From Cyanobacteriota bacterium (GTDB lineage Bacteria > Cyanobacteriota > Cyanobacteriia > Phormidesmidales > Phormidesmidaceae): a stretch of 17,365 nucleotides of DNA. Position 1 is the first letter of the stretch. The number at the start of each line of letters is the position of its first letter. The translations under genes and the position numbers were made by a program. The stretch is taken from positions 1 to 17,365 of the forward strand of contig JAQCKL010000026.1 of NCBI GenBank assembly GCA_027592485.1. Direction: 5' to 3'. The notes under the pieces were generated by a model, which was not told the origin of the DNA, searched no databases, and saw nothing but the letters and a program-made list of their open reading frames with translations. This document shows, piece after piece, positions 1-8,811 of the stretch.

Positions 1-59
1 TCTTGAATCTCAAACATCGCTCGAAACTGTAGCATTGGCAGGCTCAATTGAGAATGAAA
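1..59. other. Edge segment without antiporter homology
   Basis: Read on the minus strand after the GMIPRGEAGL block, these bases stay open in frame but do not encode the expected last transmembrane helix. The other two minus frames hit a stop (TGA) within the segment and do not restore family sequence. A perfect 10-base palindrome, CTCAATTGAG, sits at 43-52, and GGCT (41-44) is matched by AGCC (61-64). This could be the terminus of an inserted repeat or an assembly tip. It cannot be resolved from the window. Confidence 0.45.
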
Positions 60-1301
60 TAGCCCTGCTTCCCCTCGGGGAATCATGCCCACGCCGATCG
101 CCAATCGATTCACGCCCGGTTTACCAAACACCGCCCAGCCGGTAATCACTTTGCCGAAGATGGCTACTGCAATTAAGAAGGTGGCGATGATTAGGCCGGT
201 CCGATTTTCTGCGATCGCCGGGTTCAAGACCCCCAAATCTGCCTTAGCGCCGACGGTGACAAAAAAGATCGGCACCAGAATGTCGGCAATGGGCATTACC
301 TGCTGATCCAGCTCTTTGCGCTTGTCGGTTTCATCCAGCACCAGACCCGCAGCAAAGGCCCCCAAGATCGCTTCCAGATGAATGATATTGGCCAAGAACG
401 CCATCACCAACGCAAAGGTAAAGGCCGGAATCAGCAAAGCCCCTCGGGTTTGAAGCTTGTCGGCGATCGCCACAAAGCTCTTGTTAAAGAACTTGCCTAA
501 GAAAATCGAGCCTAATAGGAAGGTGCTGGCGGCAACGATCAGATACACCACATTCAGGACATCCACCTCGCCGGTTTTAGCCAAGCTGGCCACCACCGCC
601 AAGACGATAATGCCGAGCACATCATCAATCACTGCCGCGCCGACGATAATTTGCCCTTCCGTGGTTTTCAGATGCCCCAGCTCCGACAGCACCTTCGAGG
701 TGATGCCAATACTGGTGGCCGTCAGCGCCGCCCCCGCAAATACAGCGGGGATAGTCGGCACATGGAATAGGGTAATCAGGCCAACTGTCCCCAGAATCAG
801 AGGGGCGACCACGCCAACGATGGCCACCACCACCGCTTGGGACCCCACCTTGCTCAGCTCCCGCAGGTCTGACTCCAGACCAATTTCAAAGAGCAGTACA
901 ATTACCCCCAGCTCCGCTAGCACCGACACCACTTCGCTCTGGCTAGCAAAGATGTGGGATACCGCCGCTGGATCCAAGTCCCCCAACCGTTGTAAAGCGG
1001 TCATCAGCATCGAATCAGCCGCCACGGCCCCCGTTTCCGGGAAGACCAACAGATGCAGGGCCGAAATCCCCACAACGACACCGCCGACTAATTCGCCGAG
1101 CACCGGCGGCAAGCCAAAGCGCTTCGAGAGTTCTCCCCCCAGCTTGCTCATCACATAAATGATCACCAGGGTCATCAAGACCCCCGCTAGGACAAAGGAG
1201 CCATAGTCGGCCACTGGGGTCTCGGCAAAGACGGGGGCCAAGCCCGGCCAGACATCGACCCAGGTGACGGGCGGAAAGTTAGAGATAAGACTTGATAGCA
1301 T
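1..1301 (-). CDS. CPA2-family cation/proton antiporter (NhaS3-like), 3' end missing
   Basis: Integral membrane antiporter of the CPA2 (KefB/NapA/NhaS3) class, most likely exchanging Na+ or K+ for H+ across the plasma or thylakoid membrane. My translation from the ATG at 1301 gives about 433 residues before the window edge. Visible family marks are VLGELVGG (about 67-74), LLFEIGLESDL (136-146), TATSIGIT (194-201), the ion-binding Asp pair in AAVIDDVLGIIVL (D226-D227), GAFAAGLVL (314-322), PIFFVTVGAKADL (344-356), a membrane Lys at K384 and GMIPRGE (405-411). Long hydrophobic stretches fit a 12-13 helix protein. The family normally continues after PRGE with a hydrophobic, glycine-rich last helix. 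Here the sequence after residue 414 (base 60) becomes LFHSQLSLPML and no longer looks like the family. No strong ribosome site precedes the ATG. The gene lies downstream of bicA in the same direction, 210 bases away. The family call is secure; the exact ion is inferred. Confidence 0.9.
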   Translation of the reverse strand, partial: MLSSLISNFPPVTWVDVWPGLAPVFAETPVADYGSFVLAGVLMTLVIIYVMSKLGGELSKRFGLPPVLGELVGGVVVGISALHLLVFPETGAVAADSMLMTALQRLGDLDPAAVSHIFASQSEVVSVLAELGVIVLLFEIGLESDLRELSKVGSQAVVVAIVGVVAPLILGTVGLITLFHVPTIPAVFAGAALTATSIGITSKVLSELGHLKTTEGQIIVGAAVIDDVLGIIVLAVVASLAKTGEVDVLNVVYLIVAASTFLLGSIFLGKFFNKSFVAIADKLQTRGALLIPAFTFALVMAFLANIIHLEAILGAFAAGLVLDETDKRKELDQQVMPIADILVPIFFVTVGAKADLGVLNPAIAENRTGLIIATFLIAVAIFGKVITGWAVFGKPGVNRLAIGVGMIPRGEAGLFHSQLSLPMLQFRAMFEIQ

Positions 1302-1430
1302 GATTGACCGTCTGAACGAATGGGATCAGTAATCTGAGCGGTTCGCGCTAGTCTTCACTGGGTGAAGCCGCGCGGCACAATTGAAATCAGTAATGCCCCA
1401 AGGCTTTTGAAGGCGGTTTTTTCAGAGGGA

Positions 1431-1499
1431 CAGGTTGGACGATCCGCCCTCCATAGAGCGGCGGCAAAGCAGGACTGCACTTAACCGCCACCCAACCTG
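1431..1499. repeat. Inverted repeat between bicA and the antiporter gene
   Basis: CAGGTTGG (1431-1438) and CCAACCTG (1492-1499) are perfect 8-base inverted copies separated by 53 bases, just after the bicA stop in the direction of transcription. No T-run follows on the minus strand, so it is not a typical intrinsic terminator. It may instead fold in a bicA-antiporter readthrough transcript. A second small palindrome, GCCGCGCGGC, lies at 1367-1376. Function is unknown. Confidence 0.4.
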
Positions 1500-1511
1500 C
1501 AAACTCAATCC

Positions 1512-3206
1512 CTACTGGGCAGGGGCAGGGGCATCAACCCTTTCGGCTTGCCCATCAAGGGTGGGGAAGACCGTGTTTACGGCAGCCCGCAATGCTTCAG
1601 CGCGATCCATATGTAGATGGTGAGGCGGTAATAAGCTAAAGACCTTCATTTTTTCGAGACGCCGTTTGGTTTGCCCAGCCGCACCGACGATGAAGACTTG
1701 ACGCTCTTTCTCAATCGCTTCCTTCACGGCATTTTCCAACGCCAGAGAGGCCGTTACCCCCATGTGAGGCACATCGCTGAGATCAAAGACGATGGCATTA
1801 CAGTCGCGAATGGCATTGTGCTGCCGCGAGATCGCCTTCGCCACCCCAAAGATCATCGGCCCACTCAGTTGAAAGAGAAGAACACGGCCATTGCCCTCAT
1901 CTAACCAGCGTTTCTCATCGGCACTGAGTCGAATATCGTCATCGGCATCGGTGATCGCCTTCACTGACTTCGATTGCAAGGTACTCATCCGGTCAATGGT
2001 GAGGATATTGGCGACAAATACCCCAATCCCAACTGCCGCAATGAGGTCCACCAGGACGGTGAGTAAAATTACCCCATACATAATTGCGGCTCCCTTGACC
2101 GAAACCTGATGGGCTCGCTTCAAGAAACTCCAGTCAATAATATCTACCCCTACCTTCAGGGCAATCCCTGCCAGTACAGCCAAGGGAATCACCGCCGTCA
2201 AGGAGGCTGCCCCCAACACCACCACCAGCAAAACCCCTGCCCGCGTCAAGCCAGAGAGGGCCGTACGGCCACCCGCTTGAATATTCACCACCGTTCCCAT
2301 GGTGGCCCCTGCCCCAGCAATACCGCCAAAGAGACCTGATACTAAATTGCCTAAACCTTGTCCAATTAATTCCTTATTGGAGTCGTGCTCGGTGCGAGTC
2401 AAGCTGTCGGCAATCACAGAGGTCAACAGGGCATCAATACAACCCAACATCCCCAACACCGCCGCATCCACCAACATCAACCGCAGTTGGCTTGCACTGA
2501 ATGTGGGGACCTGCATCGCAGGGAAGCCAGTGGGAATTTCGCCAATTCGGCGGATGTCAAGGTCCGGAAATAGCATCAAAGACAAGACGGTACCTGCGAT
2601 CAAGGCGATGAGCTGCGGCGGTACGAGGCGCTTCATCTTAGAAGGCATAAACCAGATGATCGCCACCGTCATTGCAGCCAACAGCGTTTCTACCGGCTGA
2701 ATGTTGGTGAGCAGTTCAGGAATAGCCCGCAGCGTGCCAACCACCCCTCCCGCTGGGCTGGCCTGTCCTAAAAATGGAGCCAGTTGCAGGATGACTAGGA
2801 TGATGCCAATCCCGGACATAAAGCCCGAAATCACGGTGTAAGGCATCATCGTGACGTATTTGCCCAGGCGTAACGCCCCAAAAATAATCTGGAAGATTCC
2901 GGCCATCATCACGACAGTGAAGGCCATTGCCATGCCATTTTCCGGATCGGCAGCAGTGAGGTGGGCAATCACCGCTGTCATCACCACTGTCATCGGACCC
3001 GTGGGCTCTGAAATCAGGGTGGGCGTGCCCCCAAACAGGGCCGCAAAGAAGCCCACTAAAACCGCTCCCCAGAGGCCAGCGGCAGCACCGGCACCAGAAG
3101 CTACCCCGAAGGCTAAGGCCATGGGCAATGCGATTACGGCAGCGGTAACACCCCCAAAAATGTCACCGCGTACGTTTCGGAAATTGATTCGATTAGTCAG
3201 TTGCAC
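1512..3206 (-). CDS. bicA: BicA, SulP-family Na+-dependent bicarbonate transporter
   Basis: Low-affinity, high-flux Na+/HCO3- symporter of the plasma membrane, feeding the cyanobacterial CO2-concentrating mechanism. The protein is 564 residues, matching the known size of BicA (about 566). The N-terminal block NRINFRNVRGDIFGG is followed by the SulP membrane core. Family-typical stretches include GVASGAGAAAGLWGA, FGGTPTLISEPTGPMTVV, MPYTVISGFMSGIGII, GCIDALLTSVIADSLTRT and GGIAGAGATMGTVVN. A cytoplasmic STAS domain follows in roughly the last 130 residues, with VLLFQLSGPMIFGVAK and VPHMGVTASLALENAV. I chose the GTG at 3206 because AGGAGGT lies 6 bases upstream and the length and N-terminus then fit BicA. 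A GTG at 3344 is in frame but would add 46 unrelated residues. It diverges from rpsT and precedes the antiporter gene. Near-complete agreement with remembered BicA sequence makes this a firm call. Confidence 0.96.
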   Translation of the reverse strand: MQLTNRINFRNVRGDIFGGVTAAVIALPMALAFGVASGAGAAAGLWGAVLVGFFAALFGGTPTLISEPTGPMTVVMTAVIAHLTAADPENGMAMAFTVVMMAGIFQIIFGALRLGKYVTMMPYTVISGFMSGIGIILVILQLAPFLGQASPAGGVVGTLRAIPELLTNIQPVETLLAAMTVAIIWFMPSKMKRLVPPQLIALIAGTVLSLMLFPDLDIRRIGEIPTGFPAMQVPTFSASQLRLMLVDAAVLGMLGCIDALLTSVIADSLTRTEHDSNKELIGQGLGNLVSGLFGGIAGAGATMGTVVNIQAGGRTALSGLTRAGVLLVVVLGAASLTAVIPLAVLAGIALKVGVDIIDWSFLKRAHQVSVKGAAIMYGVILLTVLVDLIAAVGIGVFVANILTIDRMSTLQSKSVKAITDADDDIRLSADEKRWLDEGNGRVLLFQLSGPMIFGVAKAISRQHNAIRDCNAIVFDLSDVPHMGVTASLALENAVKEAIEKERQVFIVGAAGQTKRRLEKMKVFSLLPPHHLHMDRAEALRAAVNTVFPTLDGQAERVDAPAPAQ

Positions 3207-3212
3207 AACTGG

Positions 3213-3219
3213 ACCTCCT
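3213..3219 (-). promoter_or_regulatory. bicA ribosome binding site
   Basis: AGGAGGT on the minus strand is fully complementary to the 16S anti-Shine-Dalgarno core. Six bases separate it from the GTG at 3206. It decides the start against the upstream in-frame GTG at 3344. Confidence 0.8.
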
Positions 3220-3359
3220 AACTCAGCAATCGGACGTAGACCTTCACTTGAGCAGATACGGCACTCCAGATTCCTTAATGGCAACCTTGAGAGCTTGTCG
3301 TATATCCCAAACAGGCTCAGGAGCAGGGGACAACCTGCATTCACAGAGAAGTAGGTTGG

Positions 3360-3375
3360 ATAGACTTGAATCTAT
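3360..3375. promoter_or_regulatory. Dyad ATAGA-N6-TCTAT upstream of bicA
   Basis: ATAGACTTGAATCTAT has 5-base inverted arms around a 6-base spacer, about 155 bases before the bicA start codon. The size and symmetry suit a dimeric regulator, and bicA genes can respond to carbon supply. However, the spacing does not exactly fit the T-N11-A box of LysR regulators such as CcmR or CmpR. It is an operator candidate only. Confidence 0.3.
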
Positions 3376-3573
3376 GTGGATTGAAAAAACCATTCACTAA
3401 AGACTAGGGCAAAAGGCAGATAATCTCAAATCCTGAGCAAGTTGATATTTTGTGAATAAAGTCATAAGTAAATGTTATGGCTTTTGGGCGTCTTCTGAAT
3501 AAGTCTGACGGCGGGCTTTGTTTCCCTGCTAAGGAGGAGACGCGCGTTGTTGGGGAATCGGCTTGTTGTCGGC

Positions 3574-3581
3574 GCGATCGC
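3574..3581. repeat. HIP1 octamer in intergenic DNA
   Basis: GCGATCGC, the highly iterated palindrome of many cyanobacterial genomes. The other copies in the window are at 211-218, 463-470, 5350-5357, 11484-11491 and 14690-14697. Two of the six are intergenic. Confidence 0.85.
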
Positions 3582-3585
3582 CCAT

Positions 3586-3679
3586 TCACTGCTCCATCGC
3601 ATGCGAGAATTAGGGGTAAGCTCAGGCAGTTGCCCGTCGGCATCAAGGGATGGTCTTCTCGAGCCTGAAGGAGCAGTGA
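3586..3679. other. Foldable inverted-repeat element, possible structured RNA
   Basis: A perfect 10-base inverted repeat, TCACTGCTCC (3586-3595) and GGAGCAGTGA (3670-3679), encloses 74 bases. Nested inside are a second pair, TCAGGC and GCCTGA, the latter one base before the outer arm, and a 10-base palindrome TCGCATGCGA (3597-3606). Together they could form a closed multi-branch structure of about 94 bases in RNA from either strand. It lies upstream of the rpsT promoter, so it is not part of the predicted rpsT leader. It could belong to a long bicA leader or to a separate small RNA. It matches no riboswitch, SRP RNA or 6S motif that I recognise. Confidence 0.4.
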
Positions 3680-3725
3680 GTTATCGGTATCTATGACTAG
3701 ATTGATGGATTGGTGGAGATTTTGA

Positions 3726-3754
3726 TTGTCATCCACCACCTATGGTGCTAGGAT
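3726..3754 (+). promoter_or_regulatory. rpsT promoter, sigma-70 type with extended -10
   Basis: TTGTCA (3726-3731) and TAGGAT (3749-3754) are separated by 17 bases, with TGC directly before the -10 forming an extended -10. Transcription would start near 3761, giving a leader of about 35 bases before the rpsT GTG. This is the best-formed promoter in the window and would also serve tatD. Confidence 0.6.
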
Positions 3755-3772
3755 GCTAAATCTGGTTGATGA

Positions 3773-4087
<315 letters not shown>

Positions 4088-4146
4088 GGGGCTGTGCAAC
4101 GTTTCTTGCGTCTCTTCTTGCTGTTGCTTCCAGCCTTTAGACAACT

Positions 4147-4986
4147 ATGCGTCTGATTGATACCCATGTTCACATTAACTTTGACGCATTTCAGGCAGAT
4201 ATAGAGGACGTCGTTGGAGCTTGGCGATCTGCCGATGTGGCCCATGTCGTCCATTCCTGTGTCACCCCTGATGAGTTCTCTCGTACTCAAGCTATCGCCG
4301 ATCGATTTTCGGATGTTTCCTTTGCGGTGGGATTGCATCCTTTAGACGTTGACCAGTGGACCCACGAGATGCCAGCGCAAATTTTGCAGTTGGCCAAATC
4401 AGATGATCGGGTTGTCGCCATTGGCGAAATGGGCCTAGATGCTTATAAAGCCGAAAATCATGGTAAGCAGGTTGACGTATTTCGGGCTCAGCTAGAGATT
4501 GCTTATCAGCTTGATCTGCCAGTGATCATTCACTGCCGTGATGCCGCCAAAGCTGCTGCAAATATCATTCGCGAGTTTATGTCTGCCCATGGCCCCATTC
4601 AAGGGGTCATGCATTGCTGGTCTGGTACCCCAGAAGAGACGGAGTGGTTTTTGGATCTGGGCTTCTTTATCAGTTTTAGCGGTATTGTCACCTTTAAAAA
4701 TGCGCATCAGGTTAAGGCCTCTGCCCTTAAGGTGCCCCTGAATCGGTTGTTAGTTGAAACAGATTGTCCTTTTTTGACACCAGAGCCGCGCCGGAAGGAG
4801 AGACGCAATCAGCCCGCTAACGTTGTCCATGTCGCTACATGCCTTGCAGATCTCAGGCAAGACACCCTAGAGGCTTTGGCGGAGCAGACCACCGCTAACG
4901 CCATTCAGTTATTTCGACTGCCCCTGCCCCTAGTCAATGGTGATGTACATCGCTCCCTAGTGCCACTCGGGGTGATTGAGTCCTAG
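4147..4986 (+). CDS. tatD: TatD-family metal-dependent hydrolase (putative DNase)
   Basis: TatD proteins are TIM-barrel metal hydrolases with 3'-5' DNase activity reported for E. coli TatD. The role in cyanobacteria is not settled. The 279-residue product has the full metal-ligand set: DTHVH (D5, H7, H9), GEMGLD (E94), IIHCRD (H129), MHCWSG (H156) and ETDCPF (D206). The other family blocks are GLHP (62-65) and [11 protein letters not shown] (220-230). Length is normal, with a slight C-terminal extension after the usual end ([19 protein letters not shown]). The ATG at 4147 is chosen because the catalytic DTHVH motif begins four codons later; the ribosome site is weak. It follows rpsT by 59 bases and precedes rpoB by 434, so it is probably co-transcribed with rpsT, with rpoB having additional control of its own. 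Confidence 0.94.
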   Translation: MRLIDTHVHINFDAFQADIEDVVGAWRSADVAHVVHSCVTPDEFSRTQAIADRFSDVSFAVGLHPLDVDQWTHEMPAQILQLAKSDDRVVAIGEMGLDAYKAENHGKQVDVFRAQLEIAYQLDLPVIIHCRDAAKAAANIIREFMSAHGPIQGVMHCWSGTPEETEWFLDLGFFISFSGIVTFKNAHQVKASALKVPLNRLLVETDCPFLTPEPRRKERRNQPANVVHVATCLADLRQDTLEALAEQTTANAIQLFRLPLPLVNGDVHRSLVPLGVIES

Positions 4987-5203
4987 TCCGACCTGGGTTT
5001 TCACAGGGTTCTTGACAAATGGCCTGATTTATACGGCACCCATTAAGCTATGCTTGCAATGCAGAGATCAACGGTTCGATTACATCACCGCAGCACTGAT
5101 GACACGAGAACTCTAGCTGTTAGTCCTGGAAGGTTTGCCATGGGGAAGGGTGTTGATGATTACTAAGGCAAGCTATCGATTTGACTGCACCTGGTTTTCC
5201 GTC

Positions 5204-5217
5204 TCTTAAATTTAAGA
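5204..5217. promoter_or_regulatory. 14-base perfect palindrome upstream of rpoB
   Basis: TCTTAAATTTAAGA is a perfect AT-rich palindrome 204 bases before the rpoB ATG and 17 bases after a TTGACT. It could be a regulator binding site overlapping a weak -10, or chance in AT-rich DNA. No family assignment is possible. Confidence 0.3.
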
Positions 5218-5355
5218 CTATGTTTTTTTCTTTTCCCACGCCAGGTCATCGACTGTTAATTAGACATCGAACCTTTTTAGGTGCAAATTGCCCTCGCTAG
5301 GGCCTTTGGCACATTGCCATTGCCAATTTAGATTTTTCTGCCAAGTTTGGCGATC

Positions 5356-5382
5356 GCGTTAGTTGTTAACGCACCCTTTTTT
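5356..5382 (+). terminator. Terminator-like hairpin (possible attenuator) before rpoB
   Basis: GCGTTA (5356-5361) and TAACGC (5367-5372) form a 6-bp stem with a 5-base loop. Four bases (ACCC) separate it from a run of six T (5377-5382). It lies 38 bases before the rpoB start codon and 370 bases after tatD. The stem is short and offset from the T-run, so it would be weak. It could partly terminate readthrough from rpsT-tatD or attenuate rpoBC transcription. Confidence 0.4.
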
Positions 5383-5420
5383 GTTTCGTCGTATCGGGCT
5401 TGCCCACCTTAAGGAGACGC

Positions 5421-8400
5421 ATGAGCGATCAAATTACCCCCATCAACAACTTCGCTTTACCTGATTTAGTTGAGATTCAGCGGTCTAGCTTCCGTTGGTT
5501 TTTAGAAGCAGGTTTGATCGAGGAGCTCGATGGATTTTCGCCCATCACAGACTATACCGGTAAGTTAGAGCTGCATTTTTTAGGCAAAGAATACAAGCTT
5601 AAGAGTCCCAAATATGATGTAGACGAAGCAAAGCGCCGGGACGCGACCTACGCGGTACAGATGTATGTGCCAACGCGCCTGATCAATAAGGAAACAGGCG
5701 AGATTAAGGAGCAGGAAGTCTTTATCGGTGATCTGCCGCTGATGACCGATCGTGGCACCTTTATCATCAACGGTGCTGAGCGGGTGATCGTCAACCAAAT
5801 TGTCCGTAGTCCTGGCGTCTACTACAAATCAGAAACAGATAAAAATGGTCGTCGTACTTACAATGCCAACCTGATTCCCAACCGGGGTGCTTGGCTAAAG
5901 TTTGAAACTGACAAGAATGACTTGGTGTGGGTCCGAATTGATAAAACCCGCAAGTTGTCGGCTCAGGTCCTCCTGAAAGCCCTTGGTCTGACCGATAGTG
6001 AGATTTTCGATTCCCTTCGCCACCCTGAATATTTTCAGAAGACCATCGACAAAGAAGGGCAATTTAGTGAAGAAGAAGCCCTTCTCGAACTGTATCGGAA
6101 ACTTCGTCCGGGTGAGCCGCCGACCGTTTCCGGTGGGCAACAGCTTTTAGAGTCCCGTTTCTTTGAGCCCAAGCGATATGACCTGGGACGGGTGGGCCGC
6201 TATAAACTCAATCGCAAGCTTCGCCTCAGCATCCCTGATACCGTTAGGGTCTTGACCCCTCGGGATATTCTGTCAGCGGTTGATTACCTGATCAATTTGG
6301 AGTTTGATATCGGCTCCGTCGATGACATTGACCACTTGGGCAACCGCCGGGTCAGGTCTGTGGGTGAGCTCCTACAGAACCAGGTCAGAGTAGGATTGAA
6401 TCGCCTAGAACGCATCATCCGAGAGCGGATGACCGTCTCCGATGCAGAAGCCTTGACACCAGCCTCTTTGGTTAACCCCAAGCCTTTGGTAGCGGCCATT
6501 AAAGAGTTCTTTGGCTCTAGCCAGCTCTCTCAGTTCATGGACCAGACTAATCCCCTGGCTGAGTTAACCCATAAGCGCCGGATCAGTGCTTTAGGACCAG
6601 GGGGATTAACCCGAGAACGGGCGGGTTTTGCCGTCCGAGATATCCACCCTTCTCACCATGGACGCATTTGTCCGATTGAGACTCCAGAAGGTCCCAATGC
6701 CGGACTGATCGGTTCCCTTGCGACCCATGCCAGGGTGAATGCCTTTGGCTTTATTGAGACCCCCTTTTACAGGGTCGAGAATGGTTTGGTGCGCCGGGAT
6801 CTGCCTTCGGTCTACATGACCGCTGACGAAGAGGATGATTTGCGGGTTGCCTCGGGAGATTTGCCCACCAATGAAGCGGGCTACATCGTGGGTGAGACGG
6901 TACCTGTGCGGTATCGGCAAGACTTCACAATGATCCCCCCCACTGAGTTGGACTACGTTGCGGTTTCCCCGGTGCAGATCATTTCTGTTGCGACGTCCCT
7001 GATTCCTTTCCTAGAGCACGATGATGCCAACCGGGCACTGATGGGCTCAAACATGCAGCGGCAAGCTGTGCCACTGCTTCGTCCTGAGCGCCCTCTGGTG
7101 GGCACTGGTCTAGAAGCCCAAGCGGCTCGTGACTCTGGCATGGTTCTCGTGAGCCGTACCGAAGGGGATGTGGTCTATGTCGATGCCAATGAGGTGCGTA
7201 TCCAAGACCCTGAGGGTCAGGTTCATAGCTACATCATCCAAAAATACCAACGCTCTAACCAAGACACCTGCTTAAACCAACGTCCCATTGTTTTCCAGGG
7301 GGATCATATTCAACTGGGGCAGGTGATTGCGGATGGCTCTGCTGCAGAAGGCGGAGAGATTGCCCTAGGCCAAAATGTACTCGTCACTTACATGCCTTGG
7401 GAGGGTTACAACTACGAGGATGCAATTCTGATCAGTGAGCGACTGGTCATTGAGGATGTCTACACGTCAATCCACATTGAGAAATTTGAGATTGAAGCCC
7501 GTCAAACTAAATTGGGCCCAGAAGAAATTACCCGTGAGATTCCGAATGTGGGTGAGGATGCCCTCAGGCAACTCGATGAAACCGGCATCATTCGCATCGG
7601 TGCCTGGGTGTCAGCCGGAGACATTCTGGTTGGCAAGGTCACGCCGAAAGGAGAATCCGATCAGCCCCCCGAAGAAAAGCTACTGCGGGCCATTTTTGGT
7701 GAAAAAGCCAGAGATGTGAGAGACAACTCCCTGCGGGTTCCTAACGGCGAAAAGGGGCGCGTTGTGGACGTGCGGGTCTTTACCCGAGAGCAAGGTGATG
7801 AGCTACCGCCTGGAGCCAATATGGTGGTCCGGGTCTATGTCGCTCAGAAGCGAAAGATTCAGGTCGGTGACAAAATGGCGGGTCGCCATGGCAATAAGGG
7901 AATTATCTCCCGAATTCTGCCCGTGGAGGACATGCCTTATTTGCCGGACGGTCGCCCTGTCGATATTGTCCTTAACCCCCTTGGTGTGCCTTCTCGAATG
8001 AACGTGGGGCAAGTCTTTGAGTGTCTTTTAGGCTGGGCCGCTGAAAACTTAGATGTTCGCTTTAAGATTACGCCGTTCGATGAGATGTATGGAGAGGAAG
8101 CCTCTCGCATTTCTACCCATAGCAAGTTGCAGGAAGCTAGGGATTACATCGGTGAAGACTGGGTGTACAACCCGGAGAATCCCGGCAAGATTCAAGTCTA
8201 TGATGGCCGGACGGGTGAGCCTTTTGATCGCCCTGTAACCGTGGGCAAGGCTTATATGCTGAAGCTGGTCCACTTGGTGGATGACAAGATTCACGCCCGT
8301 TCCACCGGTCCCTACTCCTTGGTCACCCAGCAACCCTTGGGTGGTAAGGCTCAGCAGGGCGGACAGCGATTTGGGGAGATGGAAGTCTGGGCATTGGAGG

Positions 8401-8720
8401 CGTTTGGTGCAGCCTATACGCTGCAAGAACTGCTGACGGTGAAATCTGACGATATGCAGGGGCGTAATGAAGCCTTGAATGCGATCGTCAAAGGGAAGGC
8501 CATTCCTAGACCAGGCACACCCGAATCCTTCAAGGTGTTGATGCGAGAACTGCAGTCCCTGGGTTTGGATATTGCCGCCCATAAGGTTGAGACTCGCGAA
8601 GACGGTACCAGCAGAGACATCGAAGTAGATTTGATGGCCGATGTCAGCAGCCGTCGAGCCCCCTCTCGTCCTACCTATGAGTCCATCACTTCACCTGAAT
8701 TAGAAGAGGTTGAAGAGTAA
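5421..8720 (+). CDS. rpoB: DNA-directed RNA polymerase subunit beta
   Basis: Beta forms one pincer of RNA polymerase, part of the active site and the rifampicin pocket. The 1,099-residue product begins [23 protein letters not shown] and spans the protrusion, lobe, fork, flap and clamp-connecting segments. The rifampicin region [20 protein letters not shown] runs from residue 365 and continues [12 protein letters not shown]. The positions equal to E. coli D516, H526 and S531 are D374, H384 and S389, all wild type. The active-site lysines in [12 protein letters not shown] are K818 and K826. The C-terminal clamp contact [20 protein letters not shown] starts near 970. The length is typical of cyanobacteria, which lack some E. 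coli insertions. I chose ATG 5421 because AAGGAG lies 4 bases upstream; a TTG at 5400 would add seven residues. It is 91 bases ahead of rpoC1 with no terminator between them. Confidence 0.99.
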   Translation: MSDQITPINNFALPDLVEIQRSSFRWFLEAGLIEELDGFSPITDYTGKLELHFLGKEYKLKSPKYDVDEAKRRDATYAVQMYVPTRLINKETGEIKEQEVFIGDLPLMTDRGTFIINGAERVIVNQIVRSPGVYYKSETDKNGRRTYNANLIPNRGAWLKFETDKNDLVWVRIDKTRKLSAQVLLKALGLTDSEIFDSLRHPEYFQKTIDKEGQFSEEEALLELYRKLRPGEPPTVSGGQQLLESRFFEPKRYDLGRVGRYKLNRKLRLSIPDTVRVLTPRDILSAVDYLINLEFDIGSVDDIDHLGNRRVRSVGELLQNQVRVGLNRLERIIRERMTVSDAEALTPASLVNPKPLVAAIKEFFGSSQLSQFMDQTNPLAELTHKRRISALGPGGLTRERAGFAVRDIHPSHHGRICPIETPEGPNAGLIGSLATHARVNAFGFIETPFYRVENGLVRRDLPSVYMTADEEDDLRVASGDLPTNEAGYIVGETVPVRYRQDFTMIPPTELDYVAVSPVQIISVATSLIPFLEHDDANRALMGSNMQRQAVPLLRPERPLVGTGLEAQAARDSGMVLVSRTEGDVVYVDANEVRIQDPEGQVHSYIIQKYQRSNQDTCLNQRPIVFQGDHIQLGQVIADGSAAEGGEIALGQNVLVTYMPWEGYNYEDAILISERLVIEDVYTSIHIEKFEIEARQTKLGPEEITREIPNVGEDALRQLDETGIIRIGAWVSAGDILVGKVTPKGESDQPPEEKLLRAIFGEKARDVRDNSLRVPNGEKGRVVDVRVFTREQGDELPPGANMVVRVYVAQKRKIQVGDKMAGRHGNKGIISRILPVEDMPYLPDGRPVDIVLNPLGVPSRMNVGQVFECLLGWAAENLDVRFKITPFDEMYGEEASRISTHSKLQEARDYIGEDWVYNPENPGKIQVYDGRTGEPFDRPVTVGKAYMLKLVHLVDDKIHARSTGPYSLVTQQPLGGKAQQGGQRFGEMEVWALEAFGAAYTLQELLTVKSDDMQGRNEALNAIVKGKAIPRPGTPESFKVLMRELQSLGLDIAAHKVETREDGTSRDIEVDLMADVSSRRAPSRPTYESITSPELEEVEE

Positions 8721-8811
8721 CCGCTAGATCTCTAATGGCGGACCAGCATCCTCCTAAAAACGCTTAATTGCCTGAAGTTACCCTCACGTTTGCACAAGGA
8801 AGTGGCTCAAC

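Larger units (their letters stand above)
4987..5420. other. rpoB upstream leader region
   Basis: This is 434 bases with no supportable gene. An isolated TTGACA at 5012-5017 has no -10 at normal spacing. TTGACT at 5181-5186 is followed after 17 bases by a poor -10 (TCTTAA), so the rpoB promoter is uncertain. There is a T-rich run at 5219-5236 and a series of hairpins from 5280 to 5382: GCCCT/AGGGC (5290-5303), TTGGCA/TGCCAA (5306-5326), AAATTG/CAATTT (5285-5290 with 5324-5329), GCCAA/TTGGC (5340-5351), and GCGTTA/TAACGC followed by six T. A HIP1 octamer overlaps at 5350-5357. The dense symmetry suggests a structured rpoB leader. Confidence 0.5.

Noticed and set aside
1..62. CRISPR repeat ending in GAATGAAAT
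   Set aside because: Only one copy is present, with no repeat-spacer pattern in the window.
457..1158. 233-residue plus-strand open frame
   Set aside because: It is antisense to the antiporter gene, whose minus frame shows clear CPA2 motifs. The plus product is Thr/Ser/Pro-rich with no family.
3404..3739. 111-residue minus-strand open frame between bicA and rpsT
   Set aside because: No recognisable domain. It overlaps the rpsT -35 and the inverted-repeat element and has no ribosome site.
5012..5017. TTGACA as rpoB -35
   Set aside because: No acceptable -10 at 16-19 bases; the nearest TAAGCT and TATGCT are 26 and 31 bases away.
5073..5082. GGTTCGATTA, like a tRNA T-loop
   Set aside because: The flanks do not form a T-stem, and no acceptor, D or anticodon arms are present.
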